In this document: one piece after another, positions 25,050 through 39,223 of the stretch
Layout: the number at the start of each line of letters is the position of its first letter
How positions within the stretch are numbered: position 1 is the stretch's first letter
Translations under genes and position numbers: made by a program
Assembly (NCBI GenBank): GCA_037043235.1
Contig: JAWRVZ010000245.1
Coordinates: 659,098-723,097 of the forward strand
Length of the DNA stretch: 64,000 nucleotides
Source: Rhodeus uyekii
Lineage: Eukaryota; Chordata; Actinopteri; Cypriniformes; Acheilognathidae
Direction of reading: 5' to 3'
The notes under the pieces: model-generated
What the model was told of the DNA's origin: nothing
The model's database searches: none
The model's input: the letters and a program-made list of their open reading frames with translations, nothing else

Positions 25050-25775
25050 CAGGGGTGGGCAAACTATTTGTCTCGCGGGCCACATTGGTTTCTTAAAATT
25101 GACAGAGGGGCCGGGGTGAAGGTCGTACCTGTGCATTAACTTATACGAAATCCTAGAAAACCTGTATAAAGTATAGTTTGGTCTTAAATCACTCGACGGG
25201 GACACGTGAAATTACAACAAAACAATATTAATACAATTTAATCTACAGAAAAACCATAATATGCAATGTGACTGAATCGTATATTTGCCTCAGCTCTAGA
25301 TTGACAATCACAGGCGTCCAATCACAACTGACCCCTGGAAAAAAAGGAACTAACCAATGTTACGTTTGATGTTACTATTACAACAGCAAGCCCCACCCCA
25401 CGAAAAGTGCTTGCGCGAGCAAAAACAGCAGTCGAGAGCGGGCGAATGAAATGAGTTCGCGGGTACCCGTATTTACGTGTAGCTCTGTTTTCCGCTCGCG
25501 GATGTAATTTACACGCGCGCAAAAACATCAGTTTTGCGCTCGTTCCTTTTTAGCACGGAATTAACGCCATAAAGTGGGGTGTAGAGGGGTTTGCGATACA
25601 CGCCTATTCTCCAACACAGCTTCAGCGCCACTGCCGCTTGCAGCCGCGACAGAGTGACATTACAGGGAAATGTAAAATGAAGGAGGTTTAATACAAGTTC
25701 GGCAAGTTCGGCGGGCCGGATTAAAAAGCCCAACGGGTCGGATGTGGCCCGCGGGCCGTAGTTTGCCCACCCCTG
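25050..25775. mobile_element. hAT MITE with perfect target duplication
   Basis: Ends CAGGGGTGGGCAAACTA and TAGTTTGCCCACCCCTG are exact inverted repeats. GTGTAGAT flanks both sides (25042-25049 and 25776-25783), a perfect 8-bp duplication. The interior (726 bp) has sub-terminal GCGGGCC motifs and no transposase. It contains a module around 25610-25655 (CGCCACTGCCGCTTGCAGCC) that recurs in the palindrome at 55461-55593. Confidence 0.92.
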
Positions 25776-26223
25776 GTGTAGATGCTCGTATGGTCGAATG
25801 TGTTCAAACAGCCACAAAAGTTTGACTACTCTGCGCCTACTGACCTAATGCGAAAAGATGGGATTACATTTTTTTAGACCCAAGTTTGGTTTGAAGATGA
25901 AAACGTACCAAACACAATCTTCTCTCTCCATTCCTGATTTCTAACACACACTCACAGCGTTCGGCTGCTCTTGTGACTGTCAGAGCAGTCGTATTTTCCT
26001 GTCATGTTCATATGTAAATTGCGTAATCTTATTTTATTCATAAGAGTGAAAGATCTGAAAAAGCCCATACATTTAACCTCCCATATTCCCTCAAATGAAA
26101 ACGAAAGAAACGGATTAAAACAAAAGAAACAGATTAAAACACCAGGTGTAAACGAGAATGTGTCTCCATCTTCTTGTGATCCAGTCAACCAAAATGCATC
26201 TTAATCTTGAGAGTAAACAGGGC
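25776..26223. other. Noncoding DNA
   Basis: Nothing recognisable beyond short frames without motifs. Confidence 0.4.
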
Positions 26224-26224
26224 T

Positions 26225-26250
26225 ACACACACACACACACACACACACAC
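26225..26250. repeat. (AC)n microsatellite
   Basis: Thirteen AC units. Confidence 0.95.
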
Positions 26251-28658
<2,408 letters not shown>

Positions 28659-28689
28659 TATTTGTGTATATATATATATATATATATTT

Positions 28690-31067
28690 AAAAGGAATAT
28701 TTGACTGTTTCCTTTTGTGAAAAAGTAGTACACTTCAGCATACGTTTTAACCCTTAAATATCTACTAATGATGATCCTCTAATGGCATCTGGCTCATATT
28801 CACAATCTCAACCAAGTTTTCAAAACTTAAAACATTTGAAATTTGTTTAAATCAATACAAAAATTTAATATGATGTGAACAAGAAACTAATCATTCAGAG
28901 ATCTGAATTTATTGTTTTGAGGGAAAAAAAAGTTATTCAAGAATTGAGCCAAACTGATTGAGATAAACTGTGAAACATTATACAGGAATTTTTCAATACT
29001 AAATTTTTTTTCACACAGTTCTACTTGACAACTTCCAACTTATTATTTCACATTCAAAATGCACTAAAATTTCCAAAATGTATATCAAAATCATTCTTCT
29101 ATAACTGTAGCTTAGGTAGTCATTTAGTAAACACTTTGAATCATTTTGTGCCAAAGGAATGAAAAATGACTCACGGTTTAGCCATAGTCTGCTGTTATGA
29201 TCACTGTGTGATGAATTTAGAAAAAAATTACCAAAGTATTGAGAAATTTGTCCTATCAAATTAACTTTTATTTGACTTAAAGATAGATCAAAATCCTTAT
29301 TTATTTCAGTCTGCCCATTCACCATATGACCGTTTGTGTTGCAGAAACTCTTCAGTTGGAAAATATGGTCAGTGTGTGTAAATATGAGTAATGGAACTTG
29401 GTTGTGTGTGTTTAAAACTGGTGTCTCATCAAAGCCTGTGAATAATGACTGTGAGAGCTCAGAACAATCTTGTTGTTTTTCTGATTCTGCAGTTGTTTAA
29501 ACTGCTCCCCTACTAAGCATGACAAGGGTACAAGTCACACACACCATGTCCTCATACGAGAGCCAGTGACTCAGCCTGTACTGCTCACTAATGATTTGCA
29601 CACACTTTCTGTCTCAAACACAGTTAAAAACTGTCAGTATGTTCCTTTCCTACCAGATATGTGATCCCTGGAGAGCCCGTAGAATCACATCATTGTTCAA
29701 CATCAGCACAAAACTGATCAGATCTGTATCAGATTCATGCCATACCCCTTCACTGTGTCATTTTACAGAATGTCAGCTATTTATTCACTCTTCATTCATT
29801 TTAGAGCTAATTATGACTAAACTCTGATGCTCTGTGGGCATATTATAAATTATAATATATATAATTTAATAATTTTGTTTTTAATAGACATTTTCACTCT
29901 CTGTCTAAAATATAATTCAACAGTTTAAAAAAATATTTTTATTTTAAATATTGCAAGCATTTTTTCAATCAAATTCTACAGCAGACACCAAAAAGTAAAT
30001 GTTGAGAAAGAAAATGATGAAAAAACTTTTCGACTGAACAATGATTGGCAGGCAGGCGTTCCAATGCAGTGCTGCACTTCATGTATAATGTCATCAGACC
30101 AACTGTTAACTGTATGTGCACAGATCAATTGTCGGTTTAATTACATGTTTGGCACTCCCTGTCTTTGATTTAGGCGGGAGGGACAAGGCATCAAGTTAAA
30201 TAAATTGATAATATTTAGAATTTATTTTTGAAACTGTATGTTTCTAATAATTAACTAGACAGTTTGGAGTGACTATGATATTATATTTATAATCATATTA
30301 TAATTACTCAATAGTCCTAGATGCCCTCTTTAATACTTTTGAACCCCTGACCCTGAGAATCTTTCTGTACATCCCAAAAACAATGTAATTCTACATCACA
30401 ATGTATTTCAAGAGTACACCAAGCATTATGCAAATACAAGTATTGGACTGCCACTGAGTATCAGTAGATACTCAGTATTCAATGACTCCGATCTGGGACA
30501 CACAAAAAAAAAAAAAAAATAATTGGCTGGGACATCCCTACTATAAACATATTATATTCAAAACGGTATCTTTACTTGACCAATTCTCAATGCTCAAATT
30601 TATTCTACTTTTAACTCTTCAGAACTGACTTGAAAGCAAGTTGTGTACATGTTGAAGCTCAAAGTAGGTGTACATTTTCTGTTCTTGCCCATTTTTTTAA
30701 TGGCAGTTGAATAATTGTATCTTCCTCCCATTTCAATTCAAATCCTAATTCAACAGCCTGTGTTTCAAAACTAATCAACGTTCTTGAATTGAAAGGCAGC
30801 CAATTCTTAACTTGCTAAATCTTCCCTAGGGTTGGTTTTATCTGATCCTCAGATGACCCTCATGCTGGTATCAAACTTCAGATGTCTAGAGATATCAGAG
30901 CCTCCATGTCACCCTGCCCTGTGAGCTGGTCAACCTTCATCTGCTACACAAGCAATAGATTTAGTGATAGAATGGATGAGGGTTCACAAGAGTCAATAAG
31001 GAACAGAACTGATGTTAAAGTGGCTCAGGGAATCCTGAATATTTTCCTGTCAAGTGTGTATGTACAG
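28690..31067. other. Unique noncoding DNA
   Basis: AT-rich, with a poly(A) tract near 30505-30520. No coding signal; minus-strand frames near 29011-29325 lack any motif. Confidence 0.4.
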
Positions 31068-32406
31068 CAGGGGTCTCAAACATGCGGCCCGCGGGCCAAT
31101 TGCGGCCCGCGAAACGATATTTTGTGGCCCGCGGGACCATATGAAAGTTTAGTGTAAGTGTGGCCCGCGAGTTTTGAATGAATAGCGCTTTACCGCGTTG
31201 TGTGTGTGTGCGAAAGGTTCCTTTTTCGTGCGAGCTGGAGCTGTACAAGCCAACCAATCACAGTGGAGTAAATGACTCCGGGGGCCAATCACAGTGGAGT
31301 AAATGACTCCCGGGGGCGGGGCATCAGCCGGGTCTGAGGCAGACAGAGAAACATAGCTGCCCGTGTAATATCACATTTGTCAAAGCCGTCATAGAATTAT
31401 TACTTCTTATTGTGTTTGAAATTGAGCATGTTTGACTTTGAGCTGGACGAAGTGAATGTTACTGTTATCGGCGTTGGATTTAGCGTCATGCGGATTGTAT
31501 TTTGTTTTTCCATCATTTGAAATGGGCTGATTTGCGTGACATCGGTGTTATAATATAGAAAATAAAATCCAGTAAATAACGCCTCCGTGGCTGCATCCCA
31601 TTGTTTGTATATAGTACATTTATTAATGCTGTCCCACAGTCCCAGCTGATAATTATCAGCCAGATAGCAGTCTCAGTATTTTCTACCATATACAAATGTT
31701 ACGATGTTCATGTCATCAGGAAAGAATGGAAGTCCGTTTCCGCCACAGTTGAGAAAAGAAATTATTATTTAAGTCATAATAATGAGAGGGTTTCTCATAA
31801 TAATGACTTTGTATCTCGAAAAAATGAGAAAGTTTCTCACAATAATGACTTAGTATCTCGAAATAATGAGACAGTTTCTCACAATCATGACTTAGTATCT
31901 GGACAAAATGAGAGTTTCATAATAATGACTTAATATCTCGAAATAATGAGAATGTTTCTTATAATATTGACTTATCTCAAAATAATGACAGTTTATCATA
32001 ATAATGACTTAGTATCTCGAAAAAATTAGTAACTTTTTCCTCAACCTTGAACTTCAGTAAGTCCAAGTACAGGTCTACTTACTGACGATCATCTTCAAGC
32101 TATACTGAGAGTCTCAACTGTTTCCTCTCTCAAGCCAAATGTGGCTCAGCTGTGTGAGAGGAAGATCTGCAGGTCTCTGGCAGCAAGAAGTAGGCAAGAC
32201 AAGTCATATTCAGAAGAACCGTTCATGTTCTTCAATACTCTGTTTATGTTCAGGACAGTTCATGCTCAGAAGAACCCATTGAAGTTAAAGAACTGTCAAT
32301 AATGACGTTTAAGAAAATAATTTTTTTGTGGAATTCTTGATGCGGCCCTGCCTCACCCAAACTCTGCCTCCTGCGGCCCCCGGGTAATTTGAGTTTGAGA
32401 CCCCTG
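31068..32406. mobile_element. hAT element with perfect target duplication
   Basis: Ends CAGGGGTCTCAAAC and GTTTGAGACCCCTG are inverted repeats, and ATGTACAG is duplicated exactly at 31060-31067 and 32407-32414. Sub-terminal GCGGCCCGCGGGCC motifs match the other CAGGGG-type elements here. The interior (1.34 kb) lacks transposase but contains two copies of a repeat around AATCACAGTGGAGTAAATGA (about 31256-31310) and the 42-bp array described separately. Confidence 0.92.
31770..32035. repeat. 42-bp tandem array inside a hAT element
   Basis: About six diverging units of the pattern TTTCTCATAATAATGACTT plus GTATCTCGAAAAAATGAGA. Each unit is partly self-complementary. Because 42 is divisible by three, the plus strand reads as repeated 14-residue blocks (SHNND then VSRNNE). 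I regard this frame as incidental. Confidence 0.75.
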
Positions 32407-33822
32407 ATGTACAGTAAATATGTCTGGACTGAGAATATCTGGAGGTGAGTGTTTATAATTAAAACGGCTCAAACTTTCACTTTATAACATATATAGGGCC
32501 CTATGAAATGTTCCCTAAATATTTTTTAGCATTATTTTATTATATTTAATTATTAAAAATATATTAAACTAATAAAACATGTAATCAATTGACTTCATAA
32601 AACAGTTTAAGAATTTACAAAATGTTACTCTTTTTGCTGTGAAATCTAAAACTACATTTTATTTCTTCCCCCAAATTTAGTTTTATGAATTATTACAAAT
32701 TTATCATCAAAGGTATTCAGATAAATTCACAAAAGTAGCAATGTTTTAAAAAGTAATAACTCAGAAATCTGTCAATTCCTTTACAAATACTATACAACAG
32801 TCTTATTTCATGAAAAGTACAGCCATTTTTACTGTTAATCTGCACATTTTTACAGGCAAAAAGTTATCAAAGTACTAAACTGCACATTCAGGAATTGCAG
32901 GCTTAAGTATGTGTAGTAGAATTTTTTTTTTTATTCCATGCTTTTTTTACATGATAATCATAGGCGGACAAGCCCAACATTCTGTAGGCCAGTGCTTCTC
33001 AAACCTGTCCTGGAACCTCCCAACACTACACATATTGTGTGTCTCCCTCATCTAGCACACCTGATTCAACTCGGGTCCCCAGGTCAAACTACTGCTTTGA
33101 ACAATGTTAATTTTCTCAAAGCTTTTTCTGGTTGAAAATGTGACTTGACTGACCGATTGCTGAAAGATGGGGCAATAGGGATGAGATGAGAGAAAATCAA
33201 GAGTAAGGGGTGTGTGTTTTCACTAGGTCATTTTAAAGACAAAGGCAGAGGTGCAGGTTCCCTGAGCGCTGCAGTTATTTGCTGCTTGTTGCTTCTGTCT
33301 TATTGAGAGTGACATTGACACGATTATGGTGAAATAAACTCGATTAGACACATGGCTGGAGAACACTGGACCTCTCCCACTGAGAGTGGGTGTGTGTTTT
33401 GACGAAAGAGCGAGAAAGATGATCTAATCAGTTACTCTTTCATTTATCACCACTGCTTTCACCTCCCCGCCTGTAATGATATTAGTATTGGTGGATGGAT
33501 TTGTCTAATGAAGTCAAAGTGAAGTTTTTAAGTCACGCTCTGGCCTGGGCTCTCTTACCTCCGACGAACCTCAGAACAGCAACACTAACACTAGATGAAG
33601 ATACTTACTCATAAATTCAAGTACATGAACAAGTGTGTTAAATTTGAGATCATTTCATTTGTGATGGCCTGGTTCTGTGTAGCTTTAATATAATGTTGAG
33701 GAAAACACACAAACACATGTAAATGAGATTCCCGTTGTTTAGAATTAGAGTAACAACTCAAATCAAACTCCACAAATTTTGTCAAATTTTTGACAAATTT
33801 TGAGTACAGATTGTCAAATGTT
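32407..33822. other. Noncoding DNA with a hAT-like fragment
   Basis: 32990-33085 starts CAGTGCTTCTCAAACCTG and includes CTAGCACACCTGATTCAACT, like the ends of CAGTG-type fish hAT repeats. The block 33230-33540 is repeat-free with homeodomain-like GATTAGA and TCTAATCAG words (see findings). Confidence 0.4.
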
Positions 33823-34000
33823 GTTCCCTTTCAGGGAACTCGAGCTGCGTCAAAGCGCTAGGGGAAATAGCCTGACGTCAGTCACATGAAGATCTGTGCA
33901 ACCAATGAGAGACGAACGCGTGTGAATGCGTCACCGCCGGCACGTGCCGGTGACGTCATGAGAGAGCATAAAGGCGCGCCCGAAACCCGGGAGCGACAGC
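33823..34000 (+). repeat. Left ITR of the DIRS element
   Basis: From GTTCCCTTTCAGGGAACTCG to CCGGGAGCGACAGC. Contains paired TGACGTCA-like sites, palindromic CACGTGCCGG and a TATA-like CATAAAGGC about 60 bp before 34030, which could be the element promoter. Confidence 0.85.
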
Positions 34001-34089
34001 TCTGAGTGTCTTCAGCGTGCTGTGTCTGTGTGAGAGTGATTTTAGAAACGAATCTAGTTTAAAAATCAGGGAATTGTGTGTGTGAAAGA

Positions 34090-35226
34090 ATGGCTGATGA
34101 ACAGACATTTAGACCTTGTGTTTTTCCCTGTCCACGTTTTATAACGGACAGGGATACACATGTAATGTGCGTTGTCTGCCTGGGGGCGGAGCACGCGTGG
34201 TCGGCGCTTGAGAAAGCCGGCTGTAAGGACTGTGAGAGGTTCTCATTGCGTACGCTCAGCTCCCGCCTGGCGGTCTTTAAGGAGGCCACTCAGTCTAGTG
34301 TTCCCCAAGGTTCGGGACCTGCAGCAGCCGAGGCTTTGCGGCGCTCTCAGTCATGGGGATCACAAATGGATCTCGCTGAGGGAGCTGGGATGGGAGCCTT
34401 CCTTATCTCAGGCCTCGCGAGATGAGGTGGGTCCCAGTCACGAGCGTGCTGTGGGCACGGTTTCCCCAAGAGACAATCGTGCTGGGGCTTCGGCACTGAC
34501 TTTATCCAGTTCTGATGAGATGGATTTAGCTAGTGTCGACACGGTCGGGGAGGATTCGCCACCCTCCTCGCCGGCGTTTGAGGAGTTAGTTGAGGTTGTG
34601 GCTCGAGCGGTCTCGCGTCTGGGTATTGATTGGCCGGCGGAGACCAGGAGCACTCTTCCTAGAAAGAGTATATTAGACGAGCGCTACCTGCCTGCTCACG
34701 TCACTCCCCCGCACCGGGCTATGCCTTTCCTTCCTGATCTCCATGCTGAGGTATCAAGATCATGGAGAAGGCCAGCCTCCGAAATTTGTCTCTTCGGGCC
34801 ACTAGGGAGACGGCCTACTCTGTCGGCCGCTCCATGGCAGCTCTGGTGGCCACAGAGAGACATTTATGGCTCAATCTATCGGCCATGAAAGACAAGGATA
34901 AATTTGTGCTACTGGATGCCCCTCTGTCCCCTTCTGGCTTGTTCGGCGATGCCGTAAAAAGTGTCGTCGACAAGTTCCAGGAGGCTGCACGACAGCAGGC
35001 GGCGTTCAGTAAGGTCCTTCCCTGCCGCCCTCCACGTGAGACCGCCGGTCAAGCGCGGTCTCAAAGCTCCTCGTACAGGGCCGCTCAAAAGGAGAGTGTC
35101 GCTACCCGACTTCCTCCGGTGAACCCTGGAAGGTCGGGCCGACTAGTTCAAGTTCAGCCTTCAGGCAAAAGGGGTGATTTGAGGGTTGTCCTTAACGCTA
35201 AGAAGGCTAAGACTAAGCGGTCTTGA
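34090..35226 (+). pseudogene. DIRS gag-like ORF1, frameshifted
   Basis: The ATG at 34090 opens MADEQTFRPC. An N-terminal Cys/His cluster follows: C-x3-C, then H-x2-C-x2-CLG, EHA and C-x2-C. The same arrangement is found in the minus-strand copy. The frame moves by +1 around 34300-34420 and back at about 34760. It then carries the conserved block ERHLWLNLSAMKDKDKF and SPSGLFGDAV before a basic end (KKAKTKRS, stop 35226). DIRS ORF1 is thought to act as a capsid-like nucleic-acid binder. With two shifts it cannot be made as one protein. Confidence 0.7.
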
Positions 35227-35449
35227 CGCTAAGGCGCAACAAGGTGATGTCTCCCGTGTGCAGTTTCAGAGGGAGCCCGCCACAGGAGAACCACCCCCTC
35301 TAAGGAGGATCCTAGAGCATTACACCCGAGTTTCCGGAAGCCCCAGCTCAGTGGTGAATATGTTCACAGTACCAGAGTTCAGCCCCGGGAGGCTGGTTTC
35401 CTTAGTAGAGTTCCAGGTGCGTGGTCACGTCTACCGGATATCTCTCAGT

Positions 35450-36130
35450 GGGTCCTGCGCACGGTAACCTGCGGGTACGCCATCCAGTTCGGGGTTTCTC
35501 CACCCCGGTTTTTCGGGGGTCCTTCAGTCTCTGGTAGGCCCCCAGCAGGCTCTGGTTACGGAGCAAGAAGTAGACACTCTGCTGGCGTAAGGGGCCATCG
35601 AGTATGTACCCCTCGCGAACAGCAGGTCCGGGTTCTACAGCCGGTACTTCATAGTTCCAAAGAAGGATGGGGGGTTGCGGCCAATTGTGGATTTGCGTCT
35701 CTTAAATCGCACAGTTATGCGTAGGTAGTGGACGCTGCTCTAGCTCCACTGCATTTGCAAGGCATTTGTGTCCTAAACTATGTCGATGACTGGCTTATCC
35801 TGGCCCAGTCGCCCCAGTTAGCAGCACAACATTGAGATGCTGTGCCCGCACATGAAGGAGCGGGGGTTAAGGCTGAACACCAAGAAGAGTGTACTTTCTC
35901 CCACGCAGAGAACCACTTTCTTGGGGGTCATTTGGGACTCAGTGGCCATGTCTACTCGGCTCTCCCCCGAGCGCATCCAGGCCGTTCGTTCAGCCGTCAA
36001 GAGCATCAAGCCAGCCACTCACGGTAGAAACACTTTAGAGTGTGTCAGGGCTCATGGCAGCGGCATCCAGCATTTTCCCACTGGGCCGGCTGTACATGAG
36101 ACCCTGCAGTGGTGGCTAAAGAACTAAGGG
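35450..36130 (+). pseudogene. DIRS reverse transcriptase, internally deleted
   Basis: Fragments in order: NSRSGFYSRYFIVPKKDGG and VDLRLLNRTVM (about 35615-35735), then the active-site YVDDWLILAQ (YVDD at 35779-35790), then LCPHMKERGLRLNTKK and TFLGVIWDS. The part between the NRT block and YVDD, including the first catalytic Asp (IDLKDAYFH in the minus-strand copy), is missing, and stops interrupt the frame. Non-functional. Confidence 0.75.
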
Positions 36131-37014
36131 GTTCTCCCCGAGGGGAACATGCTTCGCACAATCAGGGTCACGGGGTGATGCCTACGCACCCTGAGTATGT
36201 GGAAGTACTCTTGGTTCTTTTCTTATATGGAGCAGATTTGGGACAGATATGGCAAGGCACGGGTTGACCTGTTTGCCTCCGTAGAGAACACTCACTGCCC
36301 TCTTTGGCTTTCGTTAACACATCCAGCGCCTCTGGGGCGGGATGCCATGGTACAGGCGTGACCGAGGCTACGCCTGTACGCCTTTTCCCCGATCACTCTG
36401 CTCCCGGGAGTTCTGGCCAAAATTCGCTTGGACAAGGTTATCTAAGCCACTGGCCTACCAGAAGATGGCTCTAAGACCTCGTGTTCCTCCTCGACGGAGT
36501 CCCCTGGGATTCCGATCAGGATGGACCTCCTGTCCCAGGCGGAGGGTTGCATTCACCCCCGCCCAGAGCTAATGAAGCTGTGGGTCTGGCCCCTTATGGG
36601 GTCCCCAAGGTTCTCGGTCTATCAAGCTAGAAGGCCTGCAGCCCCCCCCCCTCCCCAATTTGAGGAGCAGGATCACAATAACAAGGTCTGTCCAGTGCGA
36701 GCATTGCGCTTACGTCTCAAGACTGCCACTTGGCGTAATTCGAACCAACTGTTCGATTGCTTTGGGACCCCTTAGGGGGCTCCAGCTTCCAAGCAAACCC
36801 TAAGTGGATAGTCGAGGCTATCTGTCTAGCTTATGAGTCGGCTGGACATGCTTCTCCTTTGAAGGTCCAGGCCGCATCCAAGGCTCTCCTCTCTGGAGTT
36901 TCCTTGTCGGATGTCTGTGCTGTGGCTGGCTGGTCCTTGCCGCACACATTCATGAGGTTTTACCAACGGGACCTCGATTCCGCCCCAGGAACCAGGGTGC
37001 TCTCTCAGTGAGTT
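36130..37014 (+). pseudogene. DIRS RNase H / tyrosine recombinase remnant
   Basis: A short RNase H end (KARVDLFAS, then DLLSQAEG and PELMKLWVWPL) is followed by VCPVRALRL and KWIVEAICLAYESAGHASPL of the recombinase. It closes with GVSLSDVCAVAGWSLPHTF and MRFYQRDLD, where the Tyr of FY is the expected nucleophile. The box with the expected His-x-x-Arg between SPLKVQA and ASKALL is absent, and the N-terminal Arg box is lost by deletion. Stop at 37009-37011. Confidence 0.75.
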
Positions 37015-37058
37015 GGGACACACCCGGATGCCGGTGTCGCTGAGGTGGCGTTGGTATA

Positions 37059-37150
37059 GCGTTCCCCTAGCGCTTTGACGCAGCTCGAGTTCCCTGAAAG
37101 GGAACGTCTCGGGTTCCGAATTTAACCCTGGTTCCCTGAGGGGAACGAGA
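37059..37150 (+). repeat. Internal complementary region of the DIRS element
   Basis: CGCTTTGACGCAGCTCGAGT and CCCTGAAAGGGAAC are the exact complement of the left ITR outer end. GTCTCGGGTT and then GGTTCCCTGAGGGGAACGAG follow directly and are the complement of the right ITR outer end. This head-to-head junction is the defining ICR arrangement of DIRS elements. Confidence 0.88.
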
Positions 37151-37206
37151 CGCTGCGTCTTTGCCTCAGCTCCTTGCGCCTCCGGGCCCGCTTCAGACAC
37201 TCTTTT

Positions 37207-37403
37207 GCTGTCGCTTCCGGGTTTCGGGCGCGCCTTTATGCTCTCTCATGACGTCACCGGCACGTGCCGGCGGTGACGCATTCACACTCGTTTGTCTCTC
37301 ATTGGTTGCACAGATCTTCACGTGACTGACGTCAGGCTCCTAGCACTTTGATGCAGCGTCTCGTTCCCCTCAGGGAACCAGGATTACATTCGTAACCCGA
37401 GAC
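37207..37403 (-). repeat. Right ITR of the DIRS element
   Basis: Inverted copy of the left ITR with few mismatches, running from GCTGTCGCTTCCGGGTTTCG to CGTAACCCGAGAC. It extends about 25 bp further outward than the left ITR, as in asymmetric DIRS termini. Confidence 0.85.
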
Positions 37404-37494
37404 ATTCTATCCTGGTGGGGATTTTTCATCCCATTGTTCCATCTCTCTTTTTCATCATCTTGTGCTGTTTTTGTCCGAAGCTAAAGATATGGTT

Positions 37495-37775
37495 TTGCAA
37501 CCCATTATAATAAGTTATTTCTTGTTAACATTAGTTGATGTATTAACTAACATGAATGATGAGCAATGCATTTTTACAGCATTTATTAACCTTTGTTAAT
37601 GTTAGTTGAAAATCCAGATGTTTCATGTTAGCTCTCAGTGCATTAACTTATGTTAACCAATACAACTTTTGTTGAAATGATCATAAATACTCTAGACGTA
37701 TTGTTCATTCTTAGTTCATGTGAACTAAAGTAGATAACTAATGAAACCTTATTGTAAAGTGTTACCAATATTTTC
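37495..37775. repeat. Dispersed MITE-like repeat
   Basis: GTTAACATTAGTTGATGTAT, CATTTATTAACCTTTGTTAA and the end ACCTTATTGTAAAGTGTTAC resemble a high-copy cyprinid repeat. Only one terminal end is clear. Confidence 0.5.
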
Positions 37776-39223
37776 CATCCAATAAACCTTACTCTCCATC
37801 AAACCTTTTTGCCTTTTCATATTTTCCTATTATGGACTATTTAGTATTTAAATTAGCTGTTTCCTTGTGGCTGGTTCCCACACTATAGGTGATTTCCTAC
37901 ATTGTGTGTTCTGTGGTATAAATTCAGTTGTAATGTAGCTCTTAAAGGTGGAATCTGACCCTTTGTCTTCCTCTCTGGCTGATTTCTGTCTTTCCCTGAG
38001 GGGCTTGGGGCCAGCTGCAGCTTTATGAGTCTTACAATTCAATTGATCTTTAATATCACAAAGTGGTATTGACTCTTGAACATGCCTGTACGAAAGTACC
38101 AAATTGTTCTGCAGGCAGGGGTGGGAGAAGGCTACTGGGCTATAGCCTTTTTTCAATGGTCTAAAAAAAATGGTTGGGGTAAACATAAAGGCAGTATGGA
38201 AAATATTGGTCATACATATTTCACTTTTGTGTAATGATCAATAAGTGTTTTATTTTGAACAGGTTGTGGACCGCAAAACTATGTTCAGAGTAATATGGCA
38301 AACCTCAGCATGAAAAAGTCTTTTTATTAAGTGTCTTTAACCAGTATGTGCTTGCATGTAAATAAATAAATAAAATAATAATAAATATTTGATACAACGC
38401 ACTTCTTCATGTGACATTGCAAATTGCTTTTTTTTCAGGTGAATAAGGGTGAGGTTAGGACAGGCTTGTTTTTGGCTGAGTTGTCCACTCTGTCCTGGCG
38501 GGCAACTGCCCTGCAGAGTTTTGCTCCAACTTGCCTCAACACACCTGCCTGACGTTTGTAGTATGCCTGGTAAAACCTTGATTAGCTGCTTCAGGTGTTC
38601 AGTGTTTAATTGAGGTGGGATCTGAACTCTACTGGACAGTGACCCTCCAGGAACAGAATTACACAACAAGGGGTCATCTATGTAATTATACAACATAAAA
38701 CATGTATGCACACAAAACTAGTATCAAATGATCAGCTGAAATCTTTGTGCATGGGAAATAAATACAAATATATTAACGTGGGAACAGCATTTCTAACCAG
38801 CTTGCTCCTGCCGATGACCCCCTGCCCAGAACATCCATGTCTCAACCAACCCTATTTTATAATGGCCCTATAGACACATCACAGCTTCCTGTAAATAAAA
38901 ACTGCACTAAAATCTGCACTGTGGTGACTGTATGAAAGGTACAAATATTTTTTTTTAATATTAAGGTTCATTCATCTCTCACACTGAAAAACAAAAAAAG
39001 TGACTCCATTCTAAATCTCCATCTAAATTCGGCCTTTATTCAGCTTTATAACATTTTCAAATCACATTTAAAAAATGTTAGAATTACATAAAGGATTTAA
39101 AAAACAACGAATTCATAAAAAAAGTTAAAAAAAAGTCTTTAATAGGTTTTTGAAAAAAAATCCTGAAATAAGGCCTGTGTTGAACATATTCTACTAGATA
39201 TAATACATCATTATTTTCAGTTA
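37776..39223. other. Noncoding DNA with a hAT-like repeat
   Basis: 38440-38690 contains CCCTGCAGAGTTTTGCTCCA and GATTAGCTGCTTCAGGTGTT, related to the repeat at 6429. The rest shows nothing recognisable. Confidence 0.45.

Larger units (their letters stand above)
33823..37403 (+). mobile_element. DIRS-type retrotransposon with ITRs and internal complementary region, coding region dead
   Basis: DIRS elements carry gag, RT, RNase H and a tyrosine recombinase between inverted terminal repeats, and they use an ICR to complete DNA copies via a circle. All these structural parts are visible. The left ITR (33823-34000) and right ITR (37207-37403) are inverted copies. The ICR (37059-37150) is complementary to both outer ends. 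No target duplication flanks the element, as expected for recombinase-mediated insertion. The 3.58-kb length is short for the family because parts of RT and most of RNase H are deleted. A related copy lies on the minus strand at 50330-54735. Confidence 0.85.

Noticed and set aside
31015..31257. Short coding frames at the left end of the hAT element
   Set aside because: They cross the element boundary and target duplication; no motif.
34172..34888. 238-codon frame as an intact protein
   Set aside because: Only its middle matches DIRS ORF1. The N-terminal and C-terminal parts of the homologous protein lie in another frame, so this is a frameshifted pseudogene.
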